DNA of 64,000 nt from Roseiarcus sp963813195 (GTDB lineage Bacteria > Pseudomonadota > Alphaproteobacteria > Rhizobiales > Beijerinckiaceae), in the NCBI GenBank assembly GCA_963813195.1, contig CAWEYC010000009.1, positions 24,503-88,502 of the forward strand. The letters run 5' to 3'. The position numbers were made by a program, and so were the translations under genes. This document shows, one piece after another, positions 25,578-34,635 of this stretch. Under the pieces are notes generated by a model. It was not told the DNA's origin. It ran no database searches and saw nothing but the letters and a program-made list of their open reading frames with translations. Each line of letters begins with the position of its first letter. Within the stretch, counting starts at the first letter, position 1.

Positions 25578-26363
25578 TCAGACGAGCGAAGCGATGAGGT
25601 CGGCCCATGGCTGCAACTGCGACGTGATTGTCGTATGCCGCGCCTGGATCGTTACTTCCACGCCCTCTCGTTCGACGAATTCGACGTCGACGGAAAGTTG
25701 GGTCGCGCGCTCGCGCAATACGGCGAGAAGCGCCTCCGGGCCACGAATCTTGATCAAGCCCGGGGCTCCTCCGGCATGAAGCCGCGCGATGTTGTCGCAC
25801 AACTCGTCGATCACCTGCTTCGACATCTCGCTTGTGAGAAAGGGAGCCAGGACGCGCGCGACGGACCCGGCGATCCGCTCTTCGATCTCCGCGAGCCCGG
25901 TCGCGATCATGTTGGCGAGTTGAGCGCATTCGTTTTGTTGGAAAGCGAGGCGCTCCACCGCCGCCTTCTCTCGCTGACCGGCCTGTTCTCTCGCCAGAGC
26001 TTCGACGTCTTCCGCGCGCGCGGCCGCGGAGCCGTCTCGCAGACCGCGCTCGTATGCTTCGGCGATGCGGGCCTCGACGTCGGGCGCGGGTGAGGCCTCG
26101 TGCTGCGGCGCGGCCTCACGGTTCGAGGACCGCCCGTCCAAAGCGGTGCGTTCCAGCCTTCCCTCGACCATTTGCGCTCGGCCGCCGGTCGCCGCGTCTC
26201 GCAGCGCCCGGCTGAAGATGAGCGGGCTGCGAGGCAACGGATCTTGGAGCGCACGAAGGGCGCGGGGCTTGAATGGCGAGGGGTCCGGGCGCGACGACTG
26301 CGGGTCGGCCTGCGCCGCCCGCCCGATATGGTCCAAGTACTGCAAGATCGGCACCGGTTTCAT
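25578..26363 (-). CDS. fliH: FliH-like export ATPase regulator
   Basis: A 261-residue protein. I start it at the ATG at 26363 (MKPVPILQYLDHIG), which overlaps the fliF stop (ATGA) and has a GGGAGCG binding site. The middle is a charged helix (EARIAEAYERGLRDGSAAARAEDVEALAREQAGQREKAAVE), the C-terminus matches the FliH/YscL fold (VARVLAPFLTSEMSKQVIDEL, GLIKIRGPEALL). FliH holds FliI and brings it to the export gate. Position between fliF and motB is usual for this order. Confidence 0.82.
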   Translation of the reverse strand: MKPVPILQYLDHIGRAAQADPQSSRPDPSPFKPRALRALQDPLPRSPLIFSRALRDAATGGRAQMVEGRLERTALDGRSSNREAAPQHEASPAPDVEARIAEAYERGLRDGSAAARAEDVEALAREQAGQREKAAVERLAFQQNECAQLANMIATGLAEIEERIAGSVARVLAPFLTSEMSKQVIDELCDNIARLHAGGAPGLIKIRGPEALLAVLRERATQLSVDVEFVEREGVEVTIQARHTTITSQLQPWADLIASLV

Positions 26364-28024
26364 ATGTTCGCTCCCTGGCGAATCCATTGCTTCAGAATCG
26401 ACGCGGCGACTTCTTCGTCAAAGTCGACTAGCTTCTGAAGGTGTCGCTGCGGACTCTTGTCTTTGCGGGCGAGCAAGGATTCGAGGAATTCATCCCGCTC
26501 ATCTTTCGCCTCGATCAAGAAGTTTTGTTCGGATGGACCTGCGCCGCCGTCGAGCGCGGTGAGGGGCGGCGGCAACTCGCTGAGCGGCATTGCCATTGCT
26601 TCTTGCGATTGCTCGGAGGGCTGCGCGAGAAGCGCCTTGGTCGCCGGCCTGAGCCCGAACCAGATCAACATCAAGGCAATCAGCACGATGGCGCCGGCGC
26701 TGACAAAGGCGCCGGACTGCCGAAGCAGGAGCTCCACGAGAGAGGGCGGCTCGACCGGTGCGAGATCGCGGCCGCTGTCGGCGAAGTCGACGACAGCCAC
26801 CTTGACAGTGTCGCCCCTCTCCTTGCGCAACCCCGCCGCCGTGGCGACCAGTTGCTCGATTTCCTTGACTTGCTTGTCCATGGCGTCGGGGGTCGCCTTG
26901 GGGCCGAGCGAGGCGGCGAGCGCGGAGCGGTTGACGAGCACCGCAACCGAAAGCCCCTCGACCACGAACCCGGCGCTCGTCGTCGTGATCGACTTTGAGG
27001 AAATCTCGTAGTTCGTCAATTCTTCGCGCTTATCGGACGCGTCGGTCGACTGCTTCGTTTCCGTCGGCGTATTGTTCGTCTTCGGCAAATTGGTCTGGAC
27101 TCCGGCGGGGGGCTGGCCGGCGGCGTTTTCGGAGTTCTGATGCTCTTTGACGACGCGCACCGAACGCTCGGCGCGCTGGTCGGGATTGTAGATCGTCTCG
27201 TTCGTTTGCGTTTTGTCGGCGTTGAGTCGCGCCGCGACGCTGACCTGGAAGTTGGGCAAACTCAAATATGGCGCCAGCGTCGTCGTGATTCTTTCACGGA
27301 TCTGCTGATTGACCTCCTTTTCCAAGCCGAGCAGATTGTCCGGGGACTTCTCGATCGAATCGGGTCCGCTTGCCAGCAGACGACCGTCGACGTTGAGCAC
27401 CGTCACTTCGTCCGTCTTCATGTCGGGGATCGCGGCCGCGACGAGGTGACGGATGGCTTGCCCGACCATGCGATCGTCGGCGCCGTCGGTGCGGATGATG
27501 ACCGAGGCGGACGGAGGCTGCCGCTCCCGACGGAACGAGCCTTCGTCGCTCATCACGACATGAACGCGCGCGGCCTTGATGCCGTGCATCATCTGGATCG
27601 TGCGCGCCAGTTCGCCCTCGATCGCGCGCACCCGCGTGACTTGCTGCATGAACGACGTGAGACCGAGCGAGCCTAGCTTATCATAGAGCTCATTGCCGAC
27701 ATTGCCGCTGTGCGGCAGTCCCTTTTCCGCCAAAGTCATGCGGGCGAACGCCGCCTGGCCGACTGGAACCGTGACGGCGGCGCCGTCGGCTGTCACGTCG
27801 AACGGAACGCCCGCCTCTCTGAGCGCCGACCCGATGCTGACCACATCGTCGCGATCCAGACCGGAGTAGAGCGTCTCCATCGAGGGGCGGCTGAGATAAT
27901 AGCCGCTGAATCCGGTCGCCGCGAACACCGTCAACCCGATCATGGCGAGCGCCATCAGGCGTTTACCGCCCAACGCCAGAAGATTGGCCCAAAGTCGCTC
28001 GGCCTGCGCCAATGCGTTGCTCAT
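26360..28024 (-). CDS. fliF: FliF, MS-ring protein
   Basis: FliF of 554 residues from the ATG at 28024 (MSNALAQAERLW). Membrane segments lie near residues 22-42 and about 440-460. The YscJ-type ring domains are clear (MTLAEKGLPHSGNVGNELYDKLGSLGLTSFMQ, EGELARTIQMMHGIKAARVHVVM). The C-terminal tail that binds FliG ends in a charged helix (FDEEVAASILKQWIRQ). The upstream extension of the frame to 28201 is not used because the ring-protein homology begins at 28024. It heads the fliF-fliH-motB-motC-fliK run. Confidence 0.95.
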   Translation of the reverse strand: MSNALAQAERLWANLLALGGKRLMALAMIGLTVFAATGFSGYYLSRPSMETLYSGLDRDDVVSIGSALREAGVPFDVTADGAAVTVPVGQAAFARMTLAEKGLPHSGNVGNELYDKLGSLGLTSFMQQVTRVRAIEGELARTIQMMHGIKAARVHVVMSDEGSFRRERQPPSASVIIRTDGADDRMVGQAIRHLVAAAIPDMKTDEVTVLNVDGRLLASGPDSIEKSPDNLLGLEKEVNQQIRERITTTLAPYLSLPNFQVSVAARLNADKTQTNETIYNPDQRAERSVRVVKEHQNSENAAGQPPAGVQTNLPKTNNTPTETKQSTDASDKREELTNYEISSKSITTTSAGFVVEGLSVAVLVNRSALAASLGPKATPDAMDKQVKEIEQLVATAAGLRKERGDTVKVAVVDFADSGRDLAPVEPPSLVELLLRQSGAFVSAGAIVLIALMLIWFGLRPATKALLAQPSEQSQEAMAMPLSELPPPLTALDGGAGPSEQNFLIEAKDERDEFLESLLARKDKSPQRHLQKLVDFDEEVAASILKQWIRQGANI

Positions 28025-28425
28025 TTCACTCGCGTCCGCGCTCAACCTGAAAGCCCGAAACGGGTCCCCAATTCGACATTGGGGGGCCGCTCCGATACGT
28101 GGCGCCACTCTTGACGCTGGAGCTTGCGCGGACATTGCGTTCGAGCGCTGTGGGGTTTGCGCGGGCGGAAAGGCCGGATCTCGCCGGGCTCTGTGGCCCA
28201 CCCTGTCGGCGCGAGTTCGGACAATCTTTACCTATTTTTAAGAGGTCTGAGGCAGGGTTAGTCCGGTCAAGATGTCCCGGCCCCGTTTGGCGGCTGCCGA
28301 TCTTGGCGTCACACGGCGATTAAGCCCGGCAAACTGGGCTTAAAGGCATAAGGCCGCTTCGCCGTCTCGGTGCAAATCCGAAATGTCACAAGGTTTTTCG
28401 TGATTTAACGGACAGGAGCACCCCC
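28025..28425. promoter_or_regulatory. Divergent control region between fliF and the flagellin gene, with leader inverted repeats
   Basis: These 401 bp separate divergent fliF and flagellin and hold no credible gene. At 28320-28343 an exact inverted repeat TTAAGCCC ... GGGCTTAA (8-bp arms, 8-nt loop) lies about 85 bp before the flagellin start. A second small one (TCAC at 28386-28389, GTGA at 28400-28403, extended by A/T pairs) ends close to the binding site. In the mRNA they could fold and serve as FlbT targets, or be operators. I cannot identify a secure sigma factor promoter. Confidence 0.5.
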
Positions 28426-29349
28426 ATGAGTTCAATTCTGACGAATCCCTCCGCGCTCAGCGCGCTGATGTCTCTGCAACAGACGCAGAACCAGCTGGCG
28501 ACGGTGCAGAACCAGGTCTCGACCGGTCTCGCGGTTGCCAATGCGTCTGACAACGCCGCCTATTGGTCGATCGCGACGCAGTTGAATTCCGACAGCGGCG
28601 TCGTCACCGCCGCCAGTTCGGCGATCAGCCAAAGCCAGTCGGTCCTCGCCACCGCCTCGTCGGCGATCAGCACAGTCATCACCACGATCAATGCGATTCA
28701 GTCGGCTCTCACCGAAGCGGTCCAACCGAACGCCGATATCGCCAACATCGTGACGACGCTCACTGGCCTCGGCCAACAATTGACCAACGCGGTCGAGGGC
28801 GCCTCGTTCAACGGCCTCAACGTTCTGGACGGCTCGCAGGCGGCGGCGGCGTTGAACTTCGTCGCCGGCTTCAATGCGACCTCAACCGGCGGCACGATCA
28901 CCACCGTTGGCCTCACCACGTCAGCGCTGATCGCGACCGCGACGGGCACCGGGGCCGCCGCGGCCGGCTCGGGCATACTGGAGGGCAGCGGAGGCACCGG
29001 CACCAACCTGACCACCTTAGGGACGACGTTGGGGGCGGCGCAGACTGCCGGCACCGCCGCAGCCGCAGCCAAAGCCGACCTGGCCGGCGTTGCGACCGTG
29101 TTGAACCAGGTGACCAACTACGCCGCCACCATCGGCTCGGCTCAGGACCAATTGACCGCCGCCACGACCTTCAACTCCGCCCTGACGACGAACTACGCCG
29201 AAGGCGTGAGCGGCCTCGTCGACGCGAACATGAACACGGCGTCGACGCAGTTGCAGGCCCTGCAGACGCAGGAACAGCTCGGCATCCAATCGCTGTCGAT
29301 CGCCAACCAGAATTCCCAGCTCATCCTGAAACTGTTCTCGGGCGGCTGA
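28426..29349 (+). CDS. Flagellin
   Basis: A 307-residue flagellin starting MSSILTNPSALSALMSLQQTQ with the D0/D1 pattern QVSTGLAVANASDNAAYWSIATQL, and ending QEQLGIQSLSIANQNSQLILKLFSGG. The middle (residues about 140-215) is Gly/Thr/Ala-rich with few charged residues, a likely surface-exposed and perhaps glycosylated part. The GGACAGGAG binding site is 8 bp upstream. It is the only filament gene in the window. A strong hairpin follows it. Confidence 0.97.
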   Translation: MSSILTNPSALSALMSLQQTQNQLATVQNQVSTGLAVANASDNAAYWSIATQLNSDSGVVTAASSAISQSQSVLATASSAISTVITTINAIQSALTEAVQPNADIANIVTTLTGLGQQLTNAVEGASFNGLNVLDGSQAAAALNFVAGFNATSTGGTITTVGLTTSALIATATGTGAAAAGSGILEGSGGTGTNLTTLGTTLGAAQTAGTAAAAAKADLAGVATVLNQVTNYAATIGSAQDQLTAATTFNSALTTNYAEGVSGLVDANMNTASTQLQALQTQEQLGIQSLSIANQNSQLILKLFSGG

Positions 29350-29372
29350 GACCCGGGTCACAAGGAATTGAT

Positions 29373-29412
29373 CGGCGTGCGTCGCTGGCGAAGACGCCAG
29401 CGACGCACGCCG
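29373..29412 (+). terminator. Perfect 18-bp hairpin after flagellin
   Basis: Arms 29373-29390 and 29395-29412 are exact reverse complements (CGGCGTGCGTCGCTGGCG and its complement) with an AAGA loop. It starts 24 bp after the flagellin stop. There is no T-tract, so it may stop transcription poorly on its own; it would at least protect the 3' end of a very abundant mRNA. Confidence 0.85.
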
Positions 29413-29707
29413 CAGAAGACAAGCGAGGGCGCCGGCGGCGCGCTCGTTGCGTTGGGGCGCTGGTTCTTACCGGCTGGCCGGCGTATCGGCGCCGCAACGA
29501 TTTGGGCAGGCGTTGGAATGTCGCCACCCTGACCGCCACGCCCGACTGTTTTCTGGGGGATAGTCGTTTCCGGATCGGACGGGAGGCGAAACGCGGAAGG
29601 CGCAGCGCGCTCCAACGCGAGACGGCGTCGTCCGTTCCATTCATCGATCCCGAGAGGGGGCCGCTTACGAGCGGTCGCTCCCGCGCACTGGGGGGAGCGC
29701 GAGTCGC
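29413..29707. other. Region between flagellin hairpin and ftcR without a gene
   Basis: About 295 bp. All open frames here look like shadow frames (Arg-rich, no ribosome binding sites). The only structure is the flagellin hairpin at its left edge. It separates two convergent genes, flagellin (+) and ftcR (-). Confidence 0.6.
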
Positions 29708-30379
29708 TCAGCGCTTCTCGATGCAGTAGCCGAGGTATCGCTTCGAATCGATCGGGTCGAAGCCCAGATGGTACTTCAACTTCTTGCGCAGTTTGCTGAT
29801 GTGGCTCTCGACGACGTTCTCGTCGACGTTCTCGTCAAATAGGCCGTAGACGGCATTGAAAATCTGGGTCTTCGTCACGCGTCGGCCGCGATTGCGAACG
29901 AGATATTCCAAGATGCGGCATTCGCGCCGGGGCAACGGGAGGGGCGCCCCCTTCACCTCGGGCTCGCGCCCGTCGAGGTAGACGCGGAGATCGCCGATCG
30001 TCACGTGGCCCTTTTCTCCCAGCGATCGTCGATGAATGGCTCCGACGCGGGCGAGAATTTCCCGCACGTGGACTGGCTTGCGAAGCACGTCATCTACGCC
30101 CGCCGCAAAGAGCTCCAACGTCTCGTCGAGCGACTGGCGATCGTTGAGGCAGAGGACCGGCGCGCTGGAGCGTTCACGGATGAGTCTGGGAAAAAGCTCG
30201 CGATTTGTGCAATCGCCAATGAGAAACGCCTCAACCGCGCGAACGTCGAGGTCGCTGACCTTACCGATCCACTCCTGGAATTCGGTAGGATCGATGCCCG
30301 CAGTAGAGACCCCCTCTCGGTCGAATCCAGACGCGTACCCGCCCGCAACGATGCTGCGTTCATCTACGATTATGTACAT
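29708..30379 (-). CDS. ftcR: FtcR/Rem-type flagellar transcriptional regulator
   Basis: A 223-residue OmpR-like regulator from the ATG at 30379 (MYIIVDERSIVAGGYASGF). The receiver-like half (1-115) keeps the acidic pair DE near the start and the Lys in VLRKPV, but the usual phosphorylated Asp loop is not evident; the matching region reads AFLIGDCTNREL. The winged-helix half has LPRRECRILEYLVRNRGRRVTKTQIFNAVYG and VVESHISKLRKKL. In Brucella (FtcR) and Sinorhizobium (Rem) it activates mid and late flagellar genes. It diverges from a PilZ gene across about 500 bp. Confidence 0.9.
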   Translation of the reverse strand: MYIIVDERSIVAGGYASGFDREGVSTAGIDPTEFQEWIGKVSDLDVRAVEAFLIGDCTNRELFPRLIRERSSAPVLCLNDRQSLDETLELFAAGVDDVLRKPVHVREILARVGAIHRRSLGEKGHVTIGDLRVYLDGREPEVKGAPLPLPRRECRILEYLVRNRGRRVTKTQIFNAVYGLFDENVDENVVESHISKLRKKLKYHLGFDPIDSKRYLGYCIEKR

Positions 30380-30877
30380 GTCTATGCCCCGCTGTGCATA
30401 TAATTGTATACGCGATGAGTTACATACAAATTGATGATGCGACGCATACATTGGTACATATTTTCAAATAGCCCAGTATAAATACGGGGTCACGCTGACG
30501 CGGAACATGGTTACCTTATCGTTGGATGGTGCGACAGCACTTATGGTTCGTGCTTATTAGCTGTCTGCTTACGTCGGATTTTTATCGAATCATAAATGTC
30601 AGCCACGTTCCGTGTTTCAAAAAGGTACACAGGCCGTGGTTAACAAGTTCTTAACGCGCTCTGGAAAAAATTAGGATGCTATTAACCATCGCCGAGACGG
30701 CAATTGACGTAGCGTTTCAACTCCGCCCGAGGCTCCTCGCGCCGCAGGCGCCGCCGCAACTGTTGCGCGGCAACTGTTTGGCAACTCCTGCCGTCTAGCA
30801 TTCCGCTGCGCGACCTCGTCGGTCGGCGGACGGCGCGCATTCATTCTACTCCCCAGGGGCTTAGACGCGGCGGTGAT
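30380..30877. promoter_or_regulatory. AT-rich control region between ftcR and the PilZ gene
   Basis: These 498 bp are clearly more AT-rich than the genes around them and hold no convincing ORF. An inverted repeat TTGTAT (30404-30409) ... ATACAA (30424-30429), centre-to-centre 20 bp, lies 25-50 bp upstream of the ftcR start, a good place for an operator or activator site. In Sinorhizobium rem is activated by the LuxR-type VisNR pair; whether that holds here is unknown. Confidence 0.5.
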
Positions 30878-31339
30878 ATGGCAGACACGCTTGATGGCGT
30901 CCGCGGGAAAGACCGGCGGGACGATCGCAAATACGCGCGCTCGCTCGCTCTGCGCGGACAGGTGTCCTATTCCGTCGTCGAATCGGCGGACAACGGTAAA
31001 TCGGGGAGCGACGGCGTTCGCGACCATCGCGCCGCCGGCCGGCAGCGAACGCGGCTTCGTTCGGCGAAAATCCTCGACTCAGCCAATCGGTTCGTGTGCG
31101 ATTGCCTCATTCATGATCGCTCGGCGACCGGCCTTCGCCTGACATTGGCGCGGAATATGGGGCTGCCGCCTCAATTCCGGTTGCATGACGACGAGACCGG
31201 CAAAGTCGATGCGATGGCGACAGTGTGGCGGCGCGGCGCCTCGCTCGGCGTGCGATACAGCCCATCGGCCGGGCCAGTGTCGATCAAGCCGAGCGTCCAA
31301 TCGGCGCTTCGCGGGCGCTACTATGCCATCCCAGATTGA
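30878..31339 (+). CDS. PilZ-domain-like c-di-GMP receptor candidate
   Basis: A 153-residue protein. Near the N-terminus it has a RxxxR-like element (RRDDRKYARS), and the second half has the PilZ beta-barrel pattern: FVCDCLIHDRSATGLRLTLARNMGLPPQFRLH ... VWRRGASLGVRY. The canonical D/NxSxxG element appears as DRSATG. It probably reads the c-di-GMP signal and affects motility. The gene diverges from ftcR, and a diguanylate cyclase lies 10 kb away in the same island. Confidence 0.75.
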   Translation: MADTLDGVRGKDRRDDRKYARSLALRGQVSYSVVESADNGKSGSDGVRDHRAAGRQRTRLRSAKILDSANRFVCDCLIHDRSATGLRLTLARNMGLPPQFRLHDDETGKVDAMATVWRRGASLGVRYSPSAGPVSIKPSVQSALRGRYYAIPD

Positions 31340-31360
31340 TCGCGTGCCGAACGCTCTCGA

Positions 31361-33406
31361 TCAAGCGTAGCACTTCTCCTCGACGATCGCGGAGTTGAAT
31401 AGGCGGTTGATGTCGCGCTTGATCGCGGCGCGCCGATCGTTCGTGAGGTAGACCGAGCGTGCGAGCGCGACGAACCGCTCGCTAAAGTCGTCGTGTTTTT
31501 CACACACGCGAATTTCGTCCTCGATGTCCCAAAGGCGCTCGTTGACCGTGGCGAGACCAGCTTTCAAGGAGCCCAGGTCGGGATGGTCGAGACGGGCGCT
31601 TCTCAGGCTCTCTTCGAGCAACTCGAGCTCTCTGCGCACGTTGCGCAGCTTGTCGCCATCCGAAATCCGGCGCGACTTGATTTCGAGGATCGTGATCTTG
31701 TCGATCAGTTCGCCAATCGAGCTCGGAGTGGCGATCAGCCGCTCTGCATTCCGGTCCCTAGCGGGCGACGCCAGGCGCGTGGCCATTTCGACGAAAACGC
31801 TGCCCCAATCGCCGCGTCGTTTCTGGCGAAACAGCCGCATCGTCGGATACCAAGGCGAATCGTCCCGATCGCGTAGCCAACGCCATTCCGCATCCTCCTT
31901 CAGGGCGACCCAGACCGGCCGCCCGAGCGCCCCCGCGAGATGGGCGATCGAAGTATCGCAGGTGACGACGAGATCGAGATGCATGATCGCCGCCGCCGCG
32001 TCGATAAAAGCGTCTGGACCAGCGTCGAAATCTTCGCCGAGGGTCTCGACCCGCATGCCCGGCGGGAGGGCGGCGAGTTGCTCGACGCCGAAGCCCTTCT
32101 GCAAGGATACGAGACGCACGTCGGGCGCCGCAGCGAGCGGCGCGAAGGCGGCGAGCGGCATCGAGCGAGCCATGTCCGCTTCGGGATTGGCGTTGCCCTG
32201 CCAGACGATGCCGATCTTGACGCCGGCGGGACCAATGCGTCCGGCCCATTTTTTCGCTAATTCGGGCTCAGCGCGCAGATAGGGAACATCCGCCGGCACG
32301 CTGTCGAGGCGGGTCGCGAACGCCCGCGGCAAGCTGCTGATCGCGATCTGTGCATCGAACGGCTCTCTTTCGGGCGTCTTTTCGACGAGCCTGACGCCGG
32401 ATTGAGTCGACAGCAACCGGTGCAACTTCGCGGGGCCGAGAAACGTCGGGATTGACCCAGCGCGAATCATCATTGGGAGATAGCGGGCGAATTGAATTGT
32501 GTCCCCCAGGCCGTGATCGTTCAACACCAGCACGCGCTCGCCCGATCGTCCCGGCCCGCGCCATTTGGGAAAGCGCAGGCCGAGCGCCTCGTCGAGCGAC
32601 TTTCCCGAGATCCAACGCGCTTCGTAACCCTCCCAACCGCGTTCGAAATCGCCGAGCGTGAGGTCGAGACAGCCCCTGCCGCTGACGGCCTCGACGTTGC
32701 CGAGCCGTTCGGCCACTTCGAACGCCTTGCGCGCTTCCGCGAAGCGGCCCAACGCGCGGAGCGCCAGCGCTTGGCCGCAGAGCCCGACGGAATAGTCGGG
32801 TTTGATCGAATTCGCGAAGCGATAGGCGTCGAGCGCCTCGGCCACCCGGTCGCGCTTCAGATGAGCATTGCCCAGGTTGAGCGCCGCTTCGGCGAAGTCG
32901 GGCCGCAAGCGCAGCGCTTCCCGCGCCGCCGCAGCCGATTCGTCGAGCCGCCCGAGTTGGCGAAGCGCGCCAGCGCGACTGTTCCAAAGGTCGGGATCGC
33001 CGGGCCTCAAGGCGAGCGCCGCATCGAAGCCGTCGAGCGCCTCGGCGTATCGGCCGAGTTCGAAGAGCAACTTTCCAGCGTTCGACCAGGCGATCGGCTG
33101 GTCTAGCTTGGCGCTGATTGCGCGCTGGTAGAACTGAAGCGCCGCCTCCCTCTTGCCGGACTCGCCGAGGATGTAGCCGCCCATGCACAACGCCTCGGGA
33201 AAGTTCGGATTCTCGCGCAAAGCGGCGTCGAGCAAGGCGATCGCCTCGTTGCGCCGTCCGTCGCGCCACAATGCGACACCGGAGGCATACAGCGCTTCCA
33301 GCGTTGCTCCAGGCACGAGCCTCTCGGGACCGGGGTCGCTCGGCCGAGCCGCGGCTGCGCTCGCGCGAGACGAGGGAGCCGATGCAGTCAGGGATTTCTG
33401 TTTCAA
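31361..33406 (-). CDS. TPR / glycosyltransferase-like / DUF6165 fusion protein
   Basis: A 681-residue three-part protein. Residues about 36-260 are tetratricopeptide repeats (NEAIALLDAALRENPNFPEAL, YAEALDGFDAALALRPGDPDLW and more). Residues about 270-535 resemble a family-9/41-type glycosyltransferase half (LNDHGLGDTIQFARYLP, KIGIVWQGNANPEAD, CDTSIAHLAGALGRPVWVAL). Residues about 555-680 match DUF6165 (SIGELIDKITILEIKSRRI, RLWDIEDEIRVCEKHDDF). In other bacteria such TPR-transferases beside flagellin glycosylate flagellin; that function is inferred here from position. Confidence 0.8.
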   Translation of the reverse strand: MKQKSLTASAPSSRASAAAARPSDPGPERLVPGATLEALYASGVALWRDGRRNEAIALLDAALRENPNFPEALCMGGYILGESGKREAALQFYQRAISAKLDQPIAWSNAGKLLFELGRYAEALDGFDAALALRPGDPDLWNSRAGALRQLGRLDESAAAAREALRLRPDFAEAALNLGNAHLKRDRVAEALDAYRFANSIKPDYSVGLCGQALALRALGRFAEARKAFEVAERLGNVEAVSGRGCLDLTLGDFERGWEGYEARWISGKSLDEALGLRFPKWRGPGRSGERVLVLNDHGLGDTIQFARYLPMMIRAGSIPTFLGPAKLHRLLSTQSGVRLVEKTPEREPFDAQIAISSLPRAFATRLDSVPADVPYLRAEPELAKKWAGRIGPAGVKIGIVWQGNANPEADMARSMPLAAFAPLAAAPDVRLVSLQKGFGVEQLAALPPGMRVETLGEDFDAGPDAFIDAAAAIMHLDLVVTCDTSIAHLAGALGRPVWVALKEDAEWRWLRDRDDSPWYPTMRLFRQKRRGDWGSVFVEMATRLASPARDRNAERLIATPSSIGELIDKITILEIKSRRISDGDKLRNVRRELELLEESLRSARLDHPDLGSLKAGLATVNERLWDIEDEIRVCEKHDDFSERFVALARSVYLTNDRRAAIKRDINRLFNSAIVEEKCYA

Positions 33407-33521
33407 GGTGATTTGCCCGGGCGCGGCGGCTAGATCCGCCGCGCGTATCGCCTGTCAAGAAAGCGCGCGACGCTTACCCGAGACTTGCGCGACCGCGGCG
33501 GCGAGGTCGCCGTGAGTCGAC

Positions 33522-34388
33522 CTAACCGCCAAGAGTCAGATTCTGGAGGCTCGACAGCAGTGTGTTGGTGAACAAGGAGGCGGTGGAGGAGGACGTGTAA
33601 CTGCTGTTTGAGCTGATGACGCCGCTCAGGATCGATGTCGCCGCGTCGTTGGACGTCGAAGTATTGCCGTCCGACGTGACCGTGAGCGGCGTGGACGCAT
33701 CGGCGCCGCCAGGTCCGTAGTCGACTTCGTACATGGCCGTGAACCGCTCGGTCAGCTGCGACAGTTCTTTCGGGTTTTGAAGCTGGGACATCGGCATGAG
33801 CTTGGTGATTTCCGACGCCTCGGTGTTGACGTTGGTGCCGGCCGTTACCGGAGGAAGCCCGAAGATGGTCTGCACGACATCCAAAAGGTTCTCGTCGCCC
33901 ATGATGCCGAGGCCGCTGGTCACTGTCGGCGCGACGCGCTGAAAATAGAGCGCGAGCTGAACGCCAGGATCTTGCTGGCCCTCGCTGGTCTCCAGGTTTT
34001 CCTCGACGTAGTTGGACGTCGTGGTCTGGATCGCGCTCGCCGTCGAGATCGAGGAGGCTCCCGCGCCGACGAAGTTGAACGCTTGGGCGAACTTTGCCCA
34101 GTTCGGGTTGCTCAGCGTATTGGCGAGACTCTTGGGGTTGCTCACGCCGCCTTCCAGCACCTGCGTGATCAGCGCCTTGTTGCCGGCCTCGTTGCCAAGA
34201 CCGTAGGCGTCCAGCGCGTAGGAAAGAAGGCGGTAATTGCCGACAAATTGGCTGATCGAAGTGACGTTGCCGATGTTGGCGGCGTAATATTGGCTCGCCG
34301 TTTTGACCGTCGGCTCGTCGGCGATCATTGCCTGATATCGGCTCAGATTTTGCGAGATCGCCAGAAAGGTTGAGGTTGTCGTCGTCAC
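33522..34388 (-). CDS. DUF1217 flagellar protein
   Basis: A 288-residue protein of the DUF1217 family that occurs in alphaproteobacterial flagellar clusters. I pick a GTG at 34388 as start: it gives (M)TTTTSTFLAISQNLSRYQ, like relatives, and a GAGG binding site lies 7 bp upstream; the longer frame to 34454 is not needed. The body has SQYYAANIGNVTSISQFVGNYRLLSYALDAYGLG and a Ser/Thr-rich tail. It probably is an exported axial or assembly protein. Exact role is unknown. Confidence 0.82.
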   Translation of the reverse strand: MTTTTSTFLAISQNLSRYQAMIADEPTVKTASQYYAANIGNVTSISQFVGNYRLLSYALDAYGLGNEAGNKALITQVLEGGVSNPKSLANTLSNPNWAKFAQAFNFVGAGASSISTASAIQTTTSNYVEENLETSEGQQDPGVQLALYFQRVAPTVTSGLGIMGDENLLDVVQTIFGLPPVTAGTNVNTEASEITKLMPMSQLQNPKELSQLTERFTAMYEVDYGPGGADASTPLTVTSDGNTSTSNDAATSILSGVISSNSSYTSSSTASLFTNTLLSSLQNLTLGG

Positions 34389-34635
34389 GAAAGAGCCTCG
34401 TCGCGTCCGTTCGCTCGCGCTGAGTTTGCGCCCGCCGCCGAACTGGCGGCCCATTCCTAGGCGATGGATGGCTCGAATTGGTTAAGAATGTGTTAAATCG
34501 CCGTGGCGCCCAGCATCGATCCGTCCGTTGCCAGGGACTTTGGTGAACGTTTGGGAAGGGGCTCTGGCGCGCCGAATGCAGCCGAAGCGCGCAAGTCCGA
34601 TCACTTTTTGCAACGAAGCGTTCGTGACGATTTCC

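Noticed and set aside
32268..33458. A 396-residue frame overlapping the TPR-transferase gene on the same strand
   Set aside because: Out of frame with the TPR pattern and Arg-rich.
1..34400. CRISPR arrays or prophage genes in the flagellar island
   Set aside because: No regularly spaced direct repeats or phage structural genes were seen.
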